Assembly (NCBI GenBank): GCA_959347315.1
Contig: OY365816.1
Span: 28,623,207 to 28,687,206, forward strand
DNA from: Bimastos eiseni
Lineage: Eukaryota > Annelida > Clitellata > Crassiclitellata > Lumbricidae
Direction of reading: 5' to 3'
DNA length: 64,000 nucleotides
In this document: positions 46,600-59,584 of the stretch, one piece after another
Position numbering within the stretch: the stretch's first letter is position 1
Layout: each line of letters opens with the position of its first letter
Notes under the pieces: model-generated
Seen by the model: the letters and a program-made list of their open reading frames with translations, nothing else
Databases searched by the model: none
Told to the model about the DNA's origin: nothing
Program-made: the position numbers and the translations under genes

Positions 46600-49500
46600 C
46601 AGTCCTACAGAAAATATATATATGTAATATATGTATATATATATATCCATTGATATGAATGTATACACTGGTATGTATGCTGCAGCCAATATTGATCTGT
46701 AATAGCTAATTCGATTGACAGCTGAGGATGAGAATGCATCATCATGATCCTATAGATCTACCTGATCTCTTTGTCTGGACTGTCCTTCCTCATAGTCGTA
46801 TCGAAGCGAGGCTTCACGTAATACCAGGCGCCCATGTTCTTGTGCTCCTCTTGAACCCACAGGACCTTCGCATTCGGATACCGGTTGATCTCGGCGCGCA
46901 CGAGGTCCATCGGAAACGGAGAGAGCTTGACGACAAGACAACAATGGTGAATTAATATAAAACAATGGTGAATAAACACACAACAATATTGAATTAACAT
47001 AAAACAAAGGTGAATTAATATAAAACAATGGTGAATGGTTCATTTTGCTCAATGGTTTTTAGTGTGACGAATGCGAAGACCGACCTGCTCTACCCTCGCA
47101 ATGGCAATCTCCTGGACACAGTTCTTCTGTAGACGTTCCTTCGCCAATTCGTAGTAGACCTTTCCGGAGCAGAAGAGCAACTTACGGACGTGCTCCGCAT
47201 GGTCCACGGCCGGACCGGACTCCGGGATCAGGCGACGGAACGACGTTCCCTCCTGCATCTCGTCTAAGCTTGACCTCGCATCCGGGTGTCGCAAGAGGCT
47301 CTTCGGTGTCATGACGATCATCTGAGGATTATTGCCACCGTCAGATTAGAATTATCATTATTGAATAATTGAACATTTAATCAGCACCCATGATCTCATT
47401 GAGGTTTGATCGGATGAATTATTTGACCGTTTAACCTACTGCACCATAAGTCACGTCTTATTAACGAAATGGCCTGCGGTATTACCGCCATGGGTCACAA
47501 TTCCACGGGTTGGACTCATTCTTCCGAAAAGTATTGGGTTCAAATGCTAAGGATAGTCATCGTTGTCTCTTATGCCGCTGGGTAAAAATTCTACGGGATT
47601 GTCGAACGCTAACTTTTGGGAGACAAGATTAGGTAAAAAACTGAACTCTCATCTAAGAAAAGATTACGAAACAAAAACTGAACTCTCATCTATGAAGCCA
47701 CCAGTCCCAAAAAATTATAAAATCAAGTTCTCTGCTATAAAATATTGATTTTTCCACTAAAAATTCTCTACTTAAAATGGTCTATTTAAAATTCTCTACT
47801 TTTAATTCTCTACTTAAAATTCTATACTGAAAATTCTCTACTTCACTAGTGTAAATTGTCGATTTTCCCATTTCAAGTTCTCTACTTCAAACTCTTTACA
47901 TGCATCCATGCGTACACATGGAATCCTCTCTGTTGCTCTCAATACTTTTGCGCTCATCTGCTCCTCTCGAGCCACTTACCGGCTTTCGAACAGGGAGTGC
48001 AATCTGTCGCCGGAGTGCGTGGAAGTAATTCGCTGGGGTCGTACAGTTCACGACGAACCAATTGGCATCGTTCAATTGCTGAATCTCATATGTATCACTC
48101 TCCAGCTACAGGAAAACAGATGTATCACATCAGATGATAAGAGATACATTTATATAGCATAATTTGTTCATATATTTGTACATCACCTGTTGTTCACAGA
48201 TTTAAATAGAACTATAGCACCAATTGTTCACAAATGTATTTAACACCCTAAGTTCAGAGATTTATATAGCACCATTTGTTTTCATCATTCTAATAAATAT
48301 TATGTAGAACATATAGCACCATATTACTAGTAAAGCCTTAAAATCGAAGGTTACTCAGTACAAACGACAAAACAGCAAAACCTCATCGTAATTCCAACAT
48401 TTCTACTCGACATTAAAACAATCTTCCTCAGCGTTTGACACGCCACAAAACTTTAAAAAATGACGATGTCTAGCTCATAATGGATTCAGGAATATTTCCT
48501 ACTCATAAAACTAAATGAATTTGATACACTGACTTACAAAAGAAAACATAACAGTACATTTGCACTAATAACAAACGAGACAATTAAGACAAAACACAAA
48601 AGATAAAAGCTGAACGATTTGCAGAACAATTTAAATAGCGTCACTAAATAGATAGTAACGAGAGAGGCGCTGTATAAATTCTCAGATATGATACATGACG
48701 TGAGAGTAATATCTGAAAGAAACCTACTCGAAAGAAGTCTGGGTCGTCGTCGCTCATCTGAAGAAATCTCTCCAGTCGAGCACTCGAATGCTCCGGTCCC
48801 TACATAAAGAAACATCGAAGAAGTTGCGAATTAATTACAATCACGAACCCATCATTACGTGTAGTCATATAAAACTGAATATATATATATATATATATAT
48901 AAACAATTGTACGACATTCTACCAAAATCCACCAAATATTCATAATCAAGCAATGAATAAACATGAACATTCACTGAATATTCATCTTATAGTCACGTAA
49001 TTAATATACATCCGATGAACAGTCACAGAATATTCACATCATAGTCAAGCAATGAATAAACATGCCACTGAATGAATATTCAGTGCAGTTTAGTAATGAA
49101 TATTAATGAATACAATGAATATGCACGAGTATGATTAATATTAATGAGCACAATGAATGTACATTAGTACAAGGAAGCTCATGAGCACAATAAATATTCA
49201 TGAGGCAATATTCACAATGACAATGAATAGTAATGAGTATGACGAATATTCATGATCGCACGTACCATTCCTTCGTATCCATGCGGTAGAAGGACGACCA
49301 GTCCGCTCTGGCGAATCCACTTGGACTGTCCGCTGCTGATGAACTGGTCGAAGATGCACTGAGCATTGTTGGCAAAGTCCCCGAACTGGGCTTCCCAGCA
49401 GACGAGTGCGTTTGGGTCGCTCATCGAGTAGCCGAGCTCAAACCCTAAAATTAGCACACAGACAAATTCAACATAAAATCTTGCTTTCATACAACAGCAT

Positions 49501-52500
49501 CTCATCCTTTTCCATAACCTAATCTAATCTGATAACCTCAATAGCTGGTCAAACTAATTACTTCTATAGTTAATCAGATCTATTAACTTCCACAGCTATT
49601 ACAATCAGAACAAAACAATGACAATCAGAACAAAACAATGACAATCAAAATAAAACAATGACAATCAAAATAAAACAATGACAAGCAAAAAACAATGACA
49701 ATCAGAACAAGATGTAAAATCCTATAAAGAATCATTAATTCTCATTTCAAACAAAATGAAAATGAACCCCTCAAAGTGACAAACACCTAATCATTCCCAG
49801 AATGAACTGCACCACAAAATCGGTCAACGAGAACGAAAGACAGAGAACAGGACTCCCACCTAGAACCGCAAACTCCGACAGGGAGCTGTTGCAGACGAGG
49901 TACTCTCGTTGTTGAGGGTCGACGTGGTTCAAGGCCGTGTAGGTGACCCTGTCGCAGTCTTGGTCGTGAAGGACGTTGTGGCGGTGGCTGAAGGTTCCTC
50001 GCTCAACATCCTGGCCTGACAGACGAACGTGAATTCCCTCCTTTAGAAGCGACCCGAATGCCAAAGCCTCTCCCATTGCCCAGTCCACCTCGCGCTTGGC
50101 CAACATCTCTGCCCTTCCCTTCAGTATGCGCTTGATTCCTGGAGAAATTCAGCAAAGTTATTAATTAATAGATAATTATATTCTGCTGATCAACGTAAAA
50201 AGATTGGATTTTCCACAAAATAAAGTAATAATAATTAATGAGATAATTATATTCTGTTATTTATCGGCCACGTAAAGAGCATGGATTCTCTAAAAAATAA
50301 TTATTGATCATTTAATAATTAAATTTGGCTAATTATCCTTCCATGTAAAACTCATGGATTCGGGAAATTAATTACTCATTAATTAACAAGATAATTATAT
50401 TCTGCTATCAATCGTAACCTTACCCGAGTGGAAGTTAAATCCCTCTGGTTCGCTGCTGATGACCTTTCCGATGTGTTGGAGTGTCTCCTCGCTGATTCCA
50501 GTCGTAGGAAGGACCATAGGGTCGCGTTGGTCGAAGAACCCAGACCACGGAGAGTCGAGCCAGAGGCGGTTCTGCAGTACGGTCTCCTTGCGAGCCGCCA
50601 GGTAAGCCTCCTCACAGATCTTGTCGTACTTGGCCACCTCTGCCTGGAAAACAAACAATTTCAGAAATTCAGTTTCTCTTATGAAGGTTCTGATAGGATG
50701 ATACATACATACAACAAACATAGTATATTGTATTGTATTCAATCATTTATAGAACAAGGCTCTGCGAGAAGAAGAAGGCTTTGAGAAAAGCGAAAGATGA
50801 CGAGAGACTGCCAAACTTTAGAGTGAACAGATGGAGAAAGCGCATTCCACAGAGAGGGACCAATTGAAGCAAAAGATCGAGACTGAGCCATAGTAGTTCT
50901 AGTACAAAGAACCAAGAGGTCAAGTCTATTGGACAAAAAGTTCCAAAGAAAAACACAAACCTTGACATGGTATATAATACAATGTTGTATGTCAGGGGTG
51001 GCGATCCCGAGGGGGGAGGAGGTCGAGGAGGACAAGTGCCCCCACCTTTTACAGATAGGGAACACATTCGTTTGTCCCCCTCATATTTCTTACCCCTCTC
51101 ATTGCCTGCCTCCCCCTATCTCTCAAACAAGATCGCTGCCTCTGTTGTATGTGACTGTTGCATTCAGAATGTTAAATGTGAACTTGTATGTGACACGTGA
51201 TATGTTATATGTATTGTTATACAAGACATCTTCTCCTTATCTGATTATTAACAGATGATTTATCTATGTAAACCTCGTATTCCTCGCGAGTGATGACTCC
51301 TTCGCTGACGAGCTTGTCAGAGTACATTTTGAGCAGTAGCGGCGTCTGCTTGATCTTCTTATACATCAAAGGCTGAGTAAACATCGGTTCATCGATTTCG
51401 TTGTGACCATTTCGCCGATAACAGACCTGTAAAGAAAAACCCAGAACACCAAAACTCTTACGAATATGACGACATTTCAAATAAAGACACAAATCGTGCC
51501 TGGAAAATGCCCATGGTAATATTTTGACCACTTAGATGTGGAAAAAAGCAAAGCCCAATCTGTAAACTGTTATCTTGAGATGTGGTCAAGAGTACTGCCC
51601 AATCTATAAAATTCTGACTCCTTAGATGTGGCTGAAAGTAGTGCCCAACTTGACAAACTCTAACCTCTTAGATTTGGCAGTAAATAATGCCTAAACTGCA
51701 AAACTCTGACCCCTTAGATGTGGCAGAAAGCAAAGCCCGATCTCTAAAACTCTGACCCACCAGGTCGATGACGACGTCCTTGCCCCATTCGCGACGCCAC
51801 TCAGCGGCCACCTTACAGACGTGCATGACAGCCTCTGGGTCGTCAGCATTCACGTGAAATATTGGAGCGCCGACGACACGAGCTACATCCGTACAGTAAG
51901 GCGAAGAGCGGGAACAGCGAGGATCCGTTGTAAACCCAACCTATGCGTAAATAACAAGTTTACAGTATTACATCTCATGTTGCTCTGTTACATTTTACAT
52001 AAATACATGTAATCATGTGTGTGTCTCCTTCTTTCTGTCGATCGCACGTGTATGTATGTAACTGTGCCTGTATATGCATCCCAGAATGCATTAATATATG
52101 CATACTATTATACACACATATATATATATGCATGCATATATACATGTGCATATATGTATGTATCTATGTATTATGCGTATGTCTGCATGTGAGCATGCAT
52201 GCTTATGTGGATTTCCTAAAATATGTGCTTGGTTAGCACGTAATGTAATAAAAGTGTCCAAATTTATGCACTGCATTACATCGGAATCCAACGTTACCGA
52301 GTTACCTGATTGTTGACGACGATGTGGACTGTTCCGTGGGTCGTGTAGGCCGGAAGGTCGCTCAGGTGGAACGTCTCATAGACGACACCCTGACCGGAAA
52401 ACGCTGCATCTCCATGCAGAAGAATGCTCATCACCTGCAAGATATATATGTATGCCAATAGATGACATCTTCATCATAAGAACATTCACTTAGCTGTCAT

Positions 52501-55500
52501 AACTAATCCCTTGCGTCTCGAAGAGTAGAAGAATCGAGGCAATGAAGATGGCAACCGCTGCTATCCTTGTCATAATCAAGTATTTATACAGCACCACTTT
52601 GAGTCAGCACTCCAGACTTGAGCCAGTGTCTTCACTGTTAAAGAGAGCAGTTTTCGGGCGCTTGTGGAACTAATCGGGGTTAAGGAAGAATCACTAACTT
52701 GATCACTGCGTTACGTATAACTTGAGACTAAAATCAGAAATGAATCTGATAATTGATCTAAAATGCGAACAAATCACTGTATTCAAAGTCTTACATTCAA
52801 AAATAAACTAATAAACTAAATTGACCATAGTAGATGACCACATGGTTTAAAATTATCTAAACTAAAAATTTAAAAAAAATAGTTATTGTTATCTGTAATT
52901 TATAAATCGCCCTTTCAAAATACATAACTTCATGTTCAATAACGTTAAAAATGTATTGTAAGAAATCAATAAATTACAGTACAGAAATAAGCTACATCAG
53001 AAACTCAACTAATAAAACAACAAATCATATTTAAGAGCTACCTTGTTGCCCTCCATGTCACCTCGATAGTACTGCTCTGCCTTTGTCTTGCCCTGCACGA
53101 CCGGATCGACGGCTTCGAGATGCGATGGATTAGCCACAACGGCTAAGCGAATATTCTTGTTGGTCGTGCGGTTGAGTCGTTCGTGTGACATTCCCAGATG
53201 GTACTTCACGTCACCGCTCCCTTCATCCGCTGCCTCCAGTTTAGAGTCGAATTGGCAGAAGATGTGTTCGAGCGGCTTGCGACAGACGTTTGCCAGGACG
53301 TTCAATCGGCCTCTGTTAATAGAAAAATGTCGAAGAAGATAAGCACCATGTGCTTGGAGAAGACTATAAGCGGTCTTACAAAGGGAAGAGCTTGAGAAAG
53401 GAAGAGTTCATTTGATGACTTCTACTGAATATTATTATTATTATTACAGAGCAGCCATTGTCATTCGTTTCATGGATAATGGTAATGGTAACATTATACA
53501 CCTTCTAAGCTCCTTGGATCGACACGTTCTTTTTGCTCAGCAGGTTAGGACTACAATGGCCCAAACTAGACCTCTAATTATGGAATGTCCCTCTCCCTTC
53601 TCTGCATTTTACCATTCTTTCTGATTCTCTTCCTACTTCTTCCTTCTCCCTCTTCACAACCTTTATCTACTCGTCGGGTTCTTGCAGTGGGAGCGCCACT
53701 TAATGACCACTGCTGTGAGCAACGCAATATTACAAATTAATAAATACGACAAAACAGGCTTCGTGCAATTGCAAAAAAGACTACAAGAGGCAGAGTAAGT
53801 CATGTCAGAGTTAGTTATGCAAGAGGATGGCCAAACCACAGCAACACTTCTATGCTGGACCACGGAAGTCCTGTCCGGTGGAACAACCAAAGGGCCTTGT
53901 GCTGCCAAGTAGAGACATCTGCAACCGGGAGAAGACAATACCTAGATTTAATACGGAACCCAGCCTGCCAGGCAATGGAACAGTACCATCAAGATCCATA
54001 ATTTATCGAGGAACCTCAGTAACCAGAAACATCTACACACAACATACCTGTGTGGCATTCCGATGACGAAGCTGTCGACTCCGAGTGCGCTCGACGCGTC
54101 GATGACCCGTTTCATCGCCGGAATGAGCACCTCGCATCCCTCGAGGCCGAACCGTTTCTCCGACGACCACTTCTTTGCGAGGAACTCCTCGAAGCGTGTC
54201 GACCGGATCAGTCTCGCCATGAGGGTGCGCTTCTCCTCATTTGGCATCTCCATAATGTTCGGCAATTCAAAACGCTGCTTTATCCAATCACACTGTTCCT
54301 TATTGTTGATGAACATGTACTCCACTCCAATGTGGCGACAGTAGATGCCCTACAATTTTATCATTATTACAATTTGACTATTATTACAGTTTTATCATTA
54401 TTACAATTTTACTATTATTACAATTTTATCATTATTACAATCATTATTATTATCATTACCATTGACAGTTCTAAGGAAGACCCCAGCGTTCAATATAAAC
54501 CATGCCTGACCGTGACACACAATATATTCAAAGACACAACAAAACAAAAAAAAGCCAAAATCAATTGTAAATATATCACATTCCACACAATGAGAAAATC
54601 ATTTTGTTCAACAGATGATGTAGTTTAATGGTAATCACTTATTTGCAAGCATGGCAGTAAGCAGATGAGCGTGAAAGAGGAGGACAGACCTCGAGGCATT
54701 CGATGATCTCCTTTAGAGTCATCGTATGTCTAGCTCCACCGATGTATGTAGTCGGAGGCAGCTGGAAAACCCGATTCATGTCTGGTTCGGCTGGAAAAAC
54801 AGAATTCAATTTCTCAAGTCAGCAATCAATGAGTAGATATGCTTCATTCGACCCTGCTCAGGTCCTTTTCATTGATTTATGGCTGCTATGATAACTAATG
54901 CATCGTGGATACTAAGGTGGTATCACAAATATGATATCTCTGAATATTTCCGACAGTCTTTATCTGTAACTTCATCTTATTCTATCTTCATTTTTTTGTG
55001 CCTGAGACTAAGACTGCCTTTGTCCAACACTGTGCGTTAGTTGCTGTGGGTCCACCTACCTGGAAAGACCTTCCTCCATCACTAGGGGCTAAACTAATGA
55101 CTGGATTCTTTCCATCGGCTTCTCGCTCCTGTTTATCCCTAGGGTTTCTGTGCTGAAAGCGCCTACGAATAATTATTATTCTGTGAGAGGTGCTATATAA
55201 ATCTAAAGATATGATATGATCACTGGACACCTAAGAATATTTACAAGGTGTGGTAGAGGCCAACAGATTATTATGAAAAAGATACACCATATGGTACGAA
55301 GTCATTGTAAATCGGAAAGGATGGTCACTTGGTGAAGAAACCTCTGACAAATGACCGTACAAGGTATGGTACAAGATCATTGTCAACATACCAAGATTGT
55401 ACAGAGTATGGTACTTGTAGGTGGTCAGAAGATGTTTCCTCATGTTCTCCTCATCAGTTCCATCAATGGTCGGACGATTGATGCCCAGGGGGTCAAGGTC

Positions 55501-56231
55501 AGCCAAAAAGTGACCACGGATCTACACGCAGACACACAAACAAGGAAAATATAAACAATGACAGCCACAAATGCAATAATAACAATACTAGAACTAATAA
55601 TAAGAATAAGAATAAAAATACCTTCTCCTCAAGCCCTGATGACGAGGCCTGACCACCCCAGACAATTTCTCATAATATAATGATTTCAAAGTCGCTGGGG
55701 AATGAAGTATGTCAGGGCACAAAAATAATAATAATAATAATAATAAAGATACGATAATAATAATAGTAAAATTAAAAAAATAATAACAATAACTAAAAGG
55801 GCAGATAATTAAAACAGCAAAATAATAATTGTAATAATAAGAAAAAATATATAATAATAATAATGACAACATTCACCAATAATTAATATTGAAGACCCTG
55901 AGGGATCATGTATACCTTGGGGCAAGAAAAATAATAATAATACAAATTTATTAATAATAATAATTGTTTCCAGACAATTTTTTTTATCACTTGATGGATC
56001 AGAACTACCTTGGGTACAACAATAATAATTATGAAAGTATAATTGGTATGACAATTCTTATAGCTTCATAGCCTTGCCAAAGAGCTGTGCACCAGTTTAG
56101 AAATCAACAACAGGGTCGTTGTTTGCACAGCCGAGTAAACACCATGACAGCCTGTTATGGAAGACGTCACTGATCGACTGAGAGTGAGAGGAGGAGGAGG
56201 AGGAGAGATAAAGAGAGGATGATCAATAGGA

Positions 56232-56289
<58 letters not shown>

Positions 56290-58227
56290 TGTCTATTGTT
56301 TATTAACATTCTAACTTGTTTGATCCAGAGCTGGAGGCAAACAGACGGTCATCAGAAGCAAGGAGACAGACACAGACAGAAGCAGACAGGCAGAGCCATA
56401 TAGAAACATACAGGCAGAGAGACAGACATGCACAGAAATGAACATGCACATGCAGCCAGAGCCAGAAAGGCAGATAGACACATACAGGCAGTGATACCCA
56501 GACAGAGACAGGCAGGCACATAGACACATACATGCAGAAACACAAGGCAATAAGAGAGGAACAGCCATGCAGACAAATTCTCTTGTTACCTGGTAGGATC
56601 GAATGATGGCCTGAACAGCCAGATGGTCGTCGATGAGTTTCGTGTCAACAACCCCCGTTTGGCCGACAGCAGAGGGCGACGCAAGCGACGCCACCGGTAA
56701 TGCCGCAGACACGCTCGGCCGAAGACTAGGGGGTGACGTGTATGCGCCTCCAGGCAGGGATCCATTCTGGGCGCTCCGAAAGAACACGTCCCACGACTAG
56801 AAAGAGAAGTAGGTTAATGGCCATCATAAGGATGTGAACGCTGTTATAATGGGTACTTCTGCAGTTCTCACGGGTACCTTCGCTGTTCTAATGGGTACCT
56901 TAGCTGTCCTACCGGGTCCTTTAGTTGTTCCAAAGGATACTTTAGCTATGCTCAGCTGTTATCCCAGGTATAATAGCGGTTTTAACGGGTACTTCAGCTG
57001 TTCTAACGGGTACAATAGTTGCTCCAGAGCAGCGTTTCCCAAACTGTGTTCTGCGGAACCCTAGGGTTCCGTGAGGTGAAGACAAGGGTTCCATGGAAAA
57101 CTTTCAGTAAGAACAATAAGCTTAAAATAATTTATACGAATTTTCCTACGAACCTTTTGCTTAAAATCTGTGTACAACTCTATATGAAAGAGGATTAATA
57201 TGTCATTTTCATCAATATTTGTGTCGTTATTAACCTAATGTGGGCCTAAACCGATAATTGTCTGGATTCTCCAGTGTTTGTAGTTTAGTTTTGGACGAGG
57301 TTCTGCCAAAAAGTTCTTAGATCACAAGGATTCCACGGCTAAAAAAGATTGGGAAACGCTGCTCCAGAAGATACTTTAGCTATTCTCAGCTTGCTATGTC
57401 AGGTACATCAGCTATTCTAACAAATACGGACAACAGAAAGAGCAAGAGATGGGAACAACAGATATTAGCAACAGAAATTGAAATATATTAAATAGCTGCA
57501 TCAGCTCAGAATTGGCATAACAGTTGCAATCTGACATTTATTATCTTACACCCCTTCAAGAATGAAATCACCAATGGCACCTCCGTTCAGAACCAGTCGT
57601 TAGTGGGGGTCACAACACTCAGATGTACCACTCACATGTAATGTAATTATGGGATCACAATTTACTGATTACGAAACGTCTGGTGTCAAGACCCATTTAC
57701 AGCATCTGCCGCTATGGACAGCCAGGTCCTAATGGGAGGAATAAGTATGGCCTGATATCCTACACAATTGTCTGGCTGCAGCGGAAATCATACTCATCAA
57801 ACATCCCACATAGTGACACTGACGAAAGGGAGGGTGCACGACGGGGTGAATCATACATAGGAAACTCGGCCAAAGAACTACGATGACGACCTTAGAAAGT
57901 TATTAGTCAAAGGTTCATAGTTTAGGTCAGACGACGACGGCTAGCAGTCAACGAAGCATAGCCGACAAGTTTCTTCTAATTCATTATGTTATTATAGTAA
58001 TAATAATAATATTATTATTATTATCACTATTGCTATCATATGTATTGTTGCCGTCAGCATTATTATTACTACTATTATTAGCATACGTACTGCTGTCATC
58101 GTCATCATTAAAGCTTTTTAACTTCATAAAGCCAAGAAACTTATAAACAGACTAATTACAATGGATGTTGGCAGTTTAACCATACCCATAGGCAGTCACT
58201 TAGTTCCTGGGTGTCATCTATCTCCTC

Positions 58228-58266
<39 letters not shown>

Positions 58267-58989
58267 TACAATGCAACTGTGATTTGATACAATGCCATCC
58301 TTTCACAGTTCATCATCATCATCATCGTCGTCTTAAAGCATCCGGCTGCCCCTAGGATGAACCGGTTCAGTCCGCAAAACAAGCCTGAGCACTTTGGTTG
58401 AATTGGGTCTCCTCTTGGTTGACTAGACAACATCTAAGGGAACTCTAGACGGGAATATTATTATGAGGAAGTAATTACTATCAGGTATTTAGATCACGTG
58501 ATTACAGCCAAGTAATTACCATTAACCATCACAAGAACACGAAACTGAAGCACGAAACTGAAGCCGGTCAGGTATGACTTCCCTTCCTATTAGCTAATTA
58601 GTCAAATTGAACATGCAGTAGGCCAAGAGTATTATCCTGAGGTCTCTTATCCTACTGGGTCGTCTGTATTAGACATAATCATATCCGTAATCAAAGACCA
58701 TACAGGCAACAATGATTTGGGTGCAAATGAATGTTGTCTATGCAAGGTTACCCGATGTTGAGGGGGTGTAAACACTAGGTGGGGAGGGCAAGCAGAAGCA
58801 GACAGGTTGGATCACATTCGAGAATGAATAGCTATATCTTTCGTTGATTGATATAAATTATGCATTACTCGAAACACTATATGCATATATAAAAGATAAC
58901 TCAACCCGCACACTCATATAAAAAAATTACATGAATACTACATAATATGTACAGAATACAAATAAACACATGAACAGGTATAGGCAGCA

Positions 58990-59026
<37 letters not shown>

Positions 59027-59584
59027 AACACAGTTACATACAGCACACAGTTCTTTCCCATCTTGTCCGACAGAGTACAGTCGGTGTACTCATCATTGAG
59101 CTCATCTTGTCTTGTCTTCAACCTTCCTCTGTCTGAGGGTCGGCTGCATTGACAATTCTGTGCCAGCTGTTCCGGTTCCTGGTCTATTGTAATAACTCTA
59201 AACAATCTCCAGTCTTCCCTGTCATATCTCCAAAATACGAGAGTTTCCTCTTCTTCATCGAGTTAAGTAACTTCCTTTCTGCATAAATATCCACCAGAGC
59301 AAAGAGATTTCTGCCTCTGCCGCCTCTCGAACAAAAACCACAAATTCTGATTGAAAGAACCATCCGCTAACCTTGTGAACACTCTGTGGACTTTCGAGCC
59401 ATGCTTTGTACATCTCCTCCACATAGTTGGATGAAGTGCCATTGAGGAACGGCTCAGCCGTCACGTTCGTGGAGTAGCTGCGAGGTCCTACTGGCTGGCG
59501 CGATGCGTAAAGTGCTGGCACGGCAGAGTGCCTCACCCTGGTGATCGGGGATAGCAATGGTGCCAGGCACTTGAGACGATACAT
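46097..59584 (-). CDS. OGDH: 2-oxoglutarate dehydrogenase E1 component, mitochondrial
   Basis: Coding exons on the minus strand: 59584-59372, 56796-56590, 55521-55392, 54790-54690, 54349-54048, 53312-53042, 52434-52306, 51940-51761, 51426-51274, 50643-50424, 50138-49860, 49444-49266, 48799-48728, 48105-47980, 47321-47085, 46925-46762, 46193-46097. Phases all agree; 1019 aa (human 1023). Residues 1-40 are Arg-rich without acids, a matrix-targeting peptide. [20 protein letters not shown] is the E2/E3-binding N-terminal segment. ThDP site: [10 protein letters not shown], then [13 protein letters not shown]. Other signatures: [92 protein letters not shown]. With E2 (DLST) and E3 (DLD) it converts 2-oxoglutarate to succinyl-CoA in the TCA cycle. 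An acceptor (TTTTCACAG) 18 bp upstream of the ATG shows a 5' UTR intron. The C-terminal end ([19 protein letters not shown]) differs from the usual animal GRDPAAAPATGNK. Confidence 0.97.
46520..46650. repeat. Compound (TA)n repeat with 17-bp spacer
   Basis: Two TA tracts, each followed by GCAGTCCTACAGAAAA, then a third short TA tract: a tandem duplication of tract plus spacer. In the last OGDH intron. Confidence 0.9.
47755..47890. repeat. Tandem repeat, about 16-bp unit
   Basis: Imperfect copies of AAAATTCTCTACTT, just below OGDH exon 48105-47980. Confidence 0.85.
48870..49255. repeat. AT tract and degenerate GAATATTCAT repeats
   Basis: (TA)n at 48876-48900, then many copies of GAATATTCATG-like words with CAATGAATA, up to OGDH exon 49444-49266. 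Confidence 0.8.
49600..49710. repeat. Tandem repeat, 20-bp unit
   Basis: About five copies of ACAATCAGAACAAAACAATG in an OGDH intron. Confidence 0.92.
50700..50940 (-). mobile_element. L2-like LINE 3' fragment
   Basis: The minus strand reads [20 protein letters not shown], then ALSPSV: the R-T-x-x-A...GPSLWN-x-L motif of L2/CR1 ORF2 ends. It finishes with TTCTATAAATGATTGAATAC and an ACAATAC tail. In the OGDH intron between exons 51426-51274 and 50643-50424. Confidence 0.75.
50993..51144. mobile_element. 152-bp hAT-like MITE with perfect 8-bp target-site duplication
   Basis: Left end CAGGGGTGGCGATCCCG and right end CAAGATCGCTGCCTCTG are inverted repeats. TTGTATGT flanks the element on both sides (50985-50992 and 51145-51152). 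CAG-start ends and an 8-bp duplication are typical of hAT elements. It carries no transposase. Related copy at 16933-17077. Confidence 0.9.
53440..53760 (+). mobile_element. LINE 3' fragment, degraded
   Basis: Reads [12 protein letters not shown] then, frameshifted, [16 protein letters not shown] sequence, similar to the fragment at 50700-50940 in the other orientation, and ends near AACGCAATATTACAAATTAA. Lower confidence. Confidence 0.5.
54985..55230 (+). mobile_element. L2/CR1-like LINE 3' fragment, second copy
   Basis: Aligns by eye over most of its length with 1770-2020: GCTGTGGGTCCACCTACCTG, CCTTCCTCCATCACTAGG, CCATCGGCTTCTCGCTC, then GAGAGGTGCTATATAAATC and a GATATGATAT repeat. In an OGDH intron. 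Confidence 0.75.
55720..56030. repeat. Degenerate AATAAT-rich tract
   Basis: Low-complexity AAT trinucleotides in an OGDH intron. Confidence 0.85.
56235..56288. repeat. (CAG)18 trinucleotide repeat
   Basis: Eighteen uninterrupted CAG units, so CTG in the OGDH transcript. It lies in the intron between exons 56796-56590 and 55521-55392, about 300 bp from the former. Confidence 0.98.
56840..57420. repeat. Degenerate tandem repeat, about 20-bp unit, split by a MITE
   Basis: Imperfect copies of GGGTACTTTAGCTGTTCTAA run from about 56848 to 57021 and resume after 57370 (GATACTTTAGCTATTCTCAG). The element at 57030-57361 sits inside the array. Confidence 0.8.
57030..57361. mobile_element. 332-bp hAT-like MITE
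   Basis: Left end CAGCGTTTCCCAA and right end TTGGGAAACGCTG are perfect 13-bp inverted repeats. Flanks CTCCAGAG (57022-57029) and CTCCAGAA (57362-57369) are an 8-bp duplication with one mismatch. Interior GTTCTGCGGAACCCTAGGGT is a well-known hAT-type subterminal sequence in animals. No transposase. Confidence 0.9.
58231..58262. repeat. (AT)n microsatellite
   Basis: AT dinucleotides in OGDH intron 1, with a CAT/CGT trinucleotide run at about 58310-58332. Confidence 0.95.

Noticed and set aside
49600..49710. CRISPR-like array
   Set aside because: Units are head-to-tail without unique spacers, and this is an animal genome.
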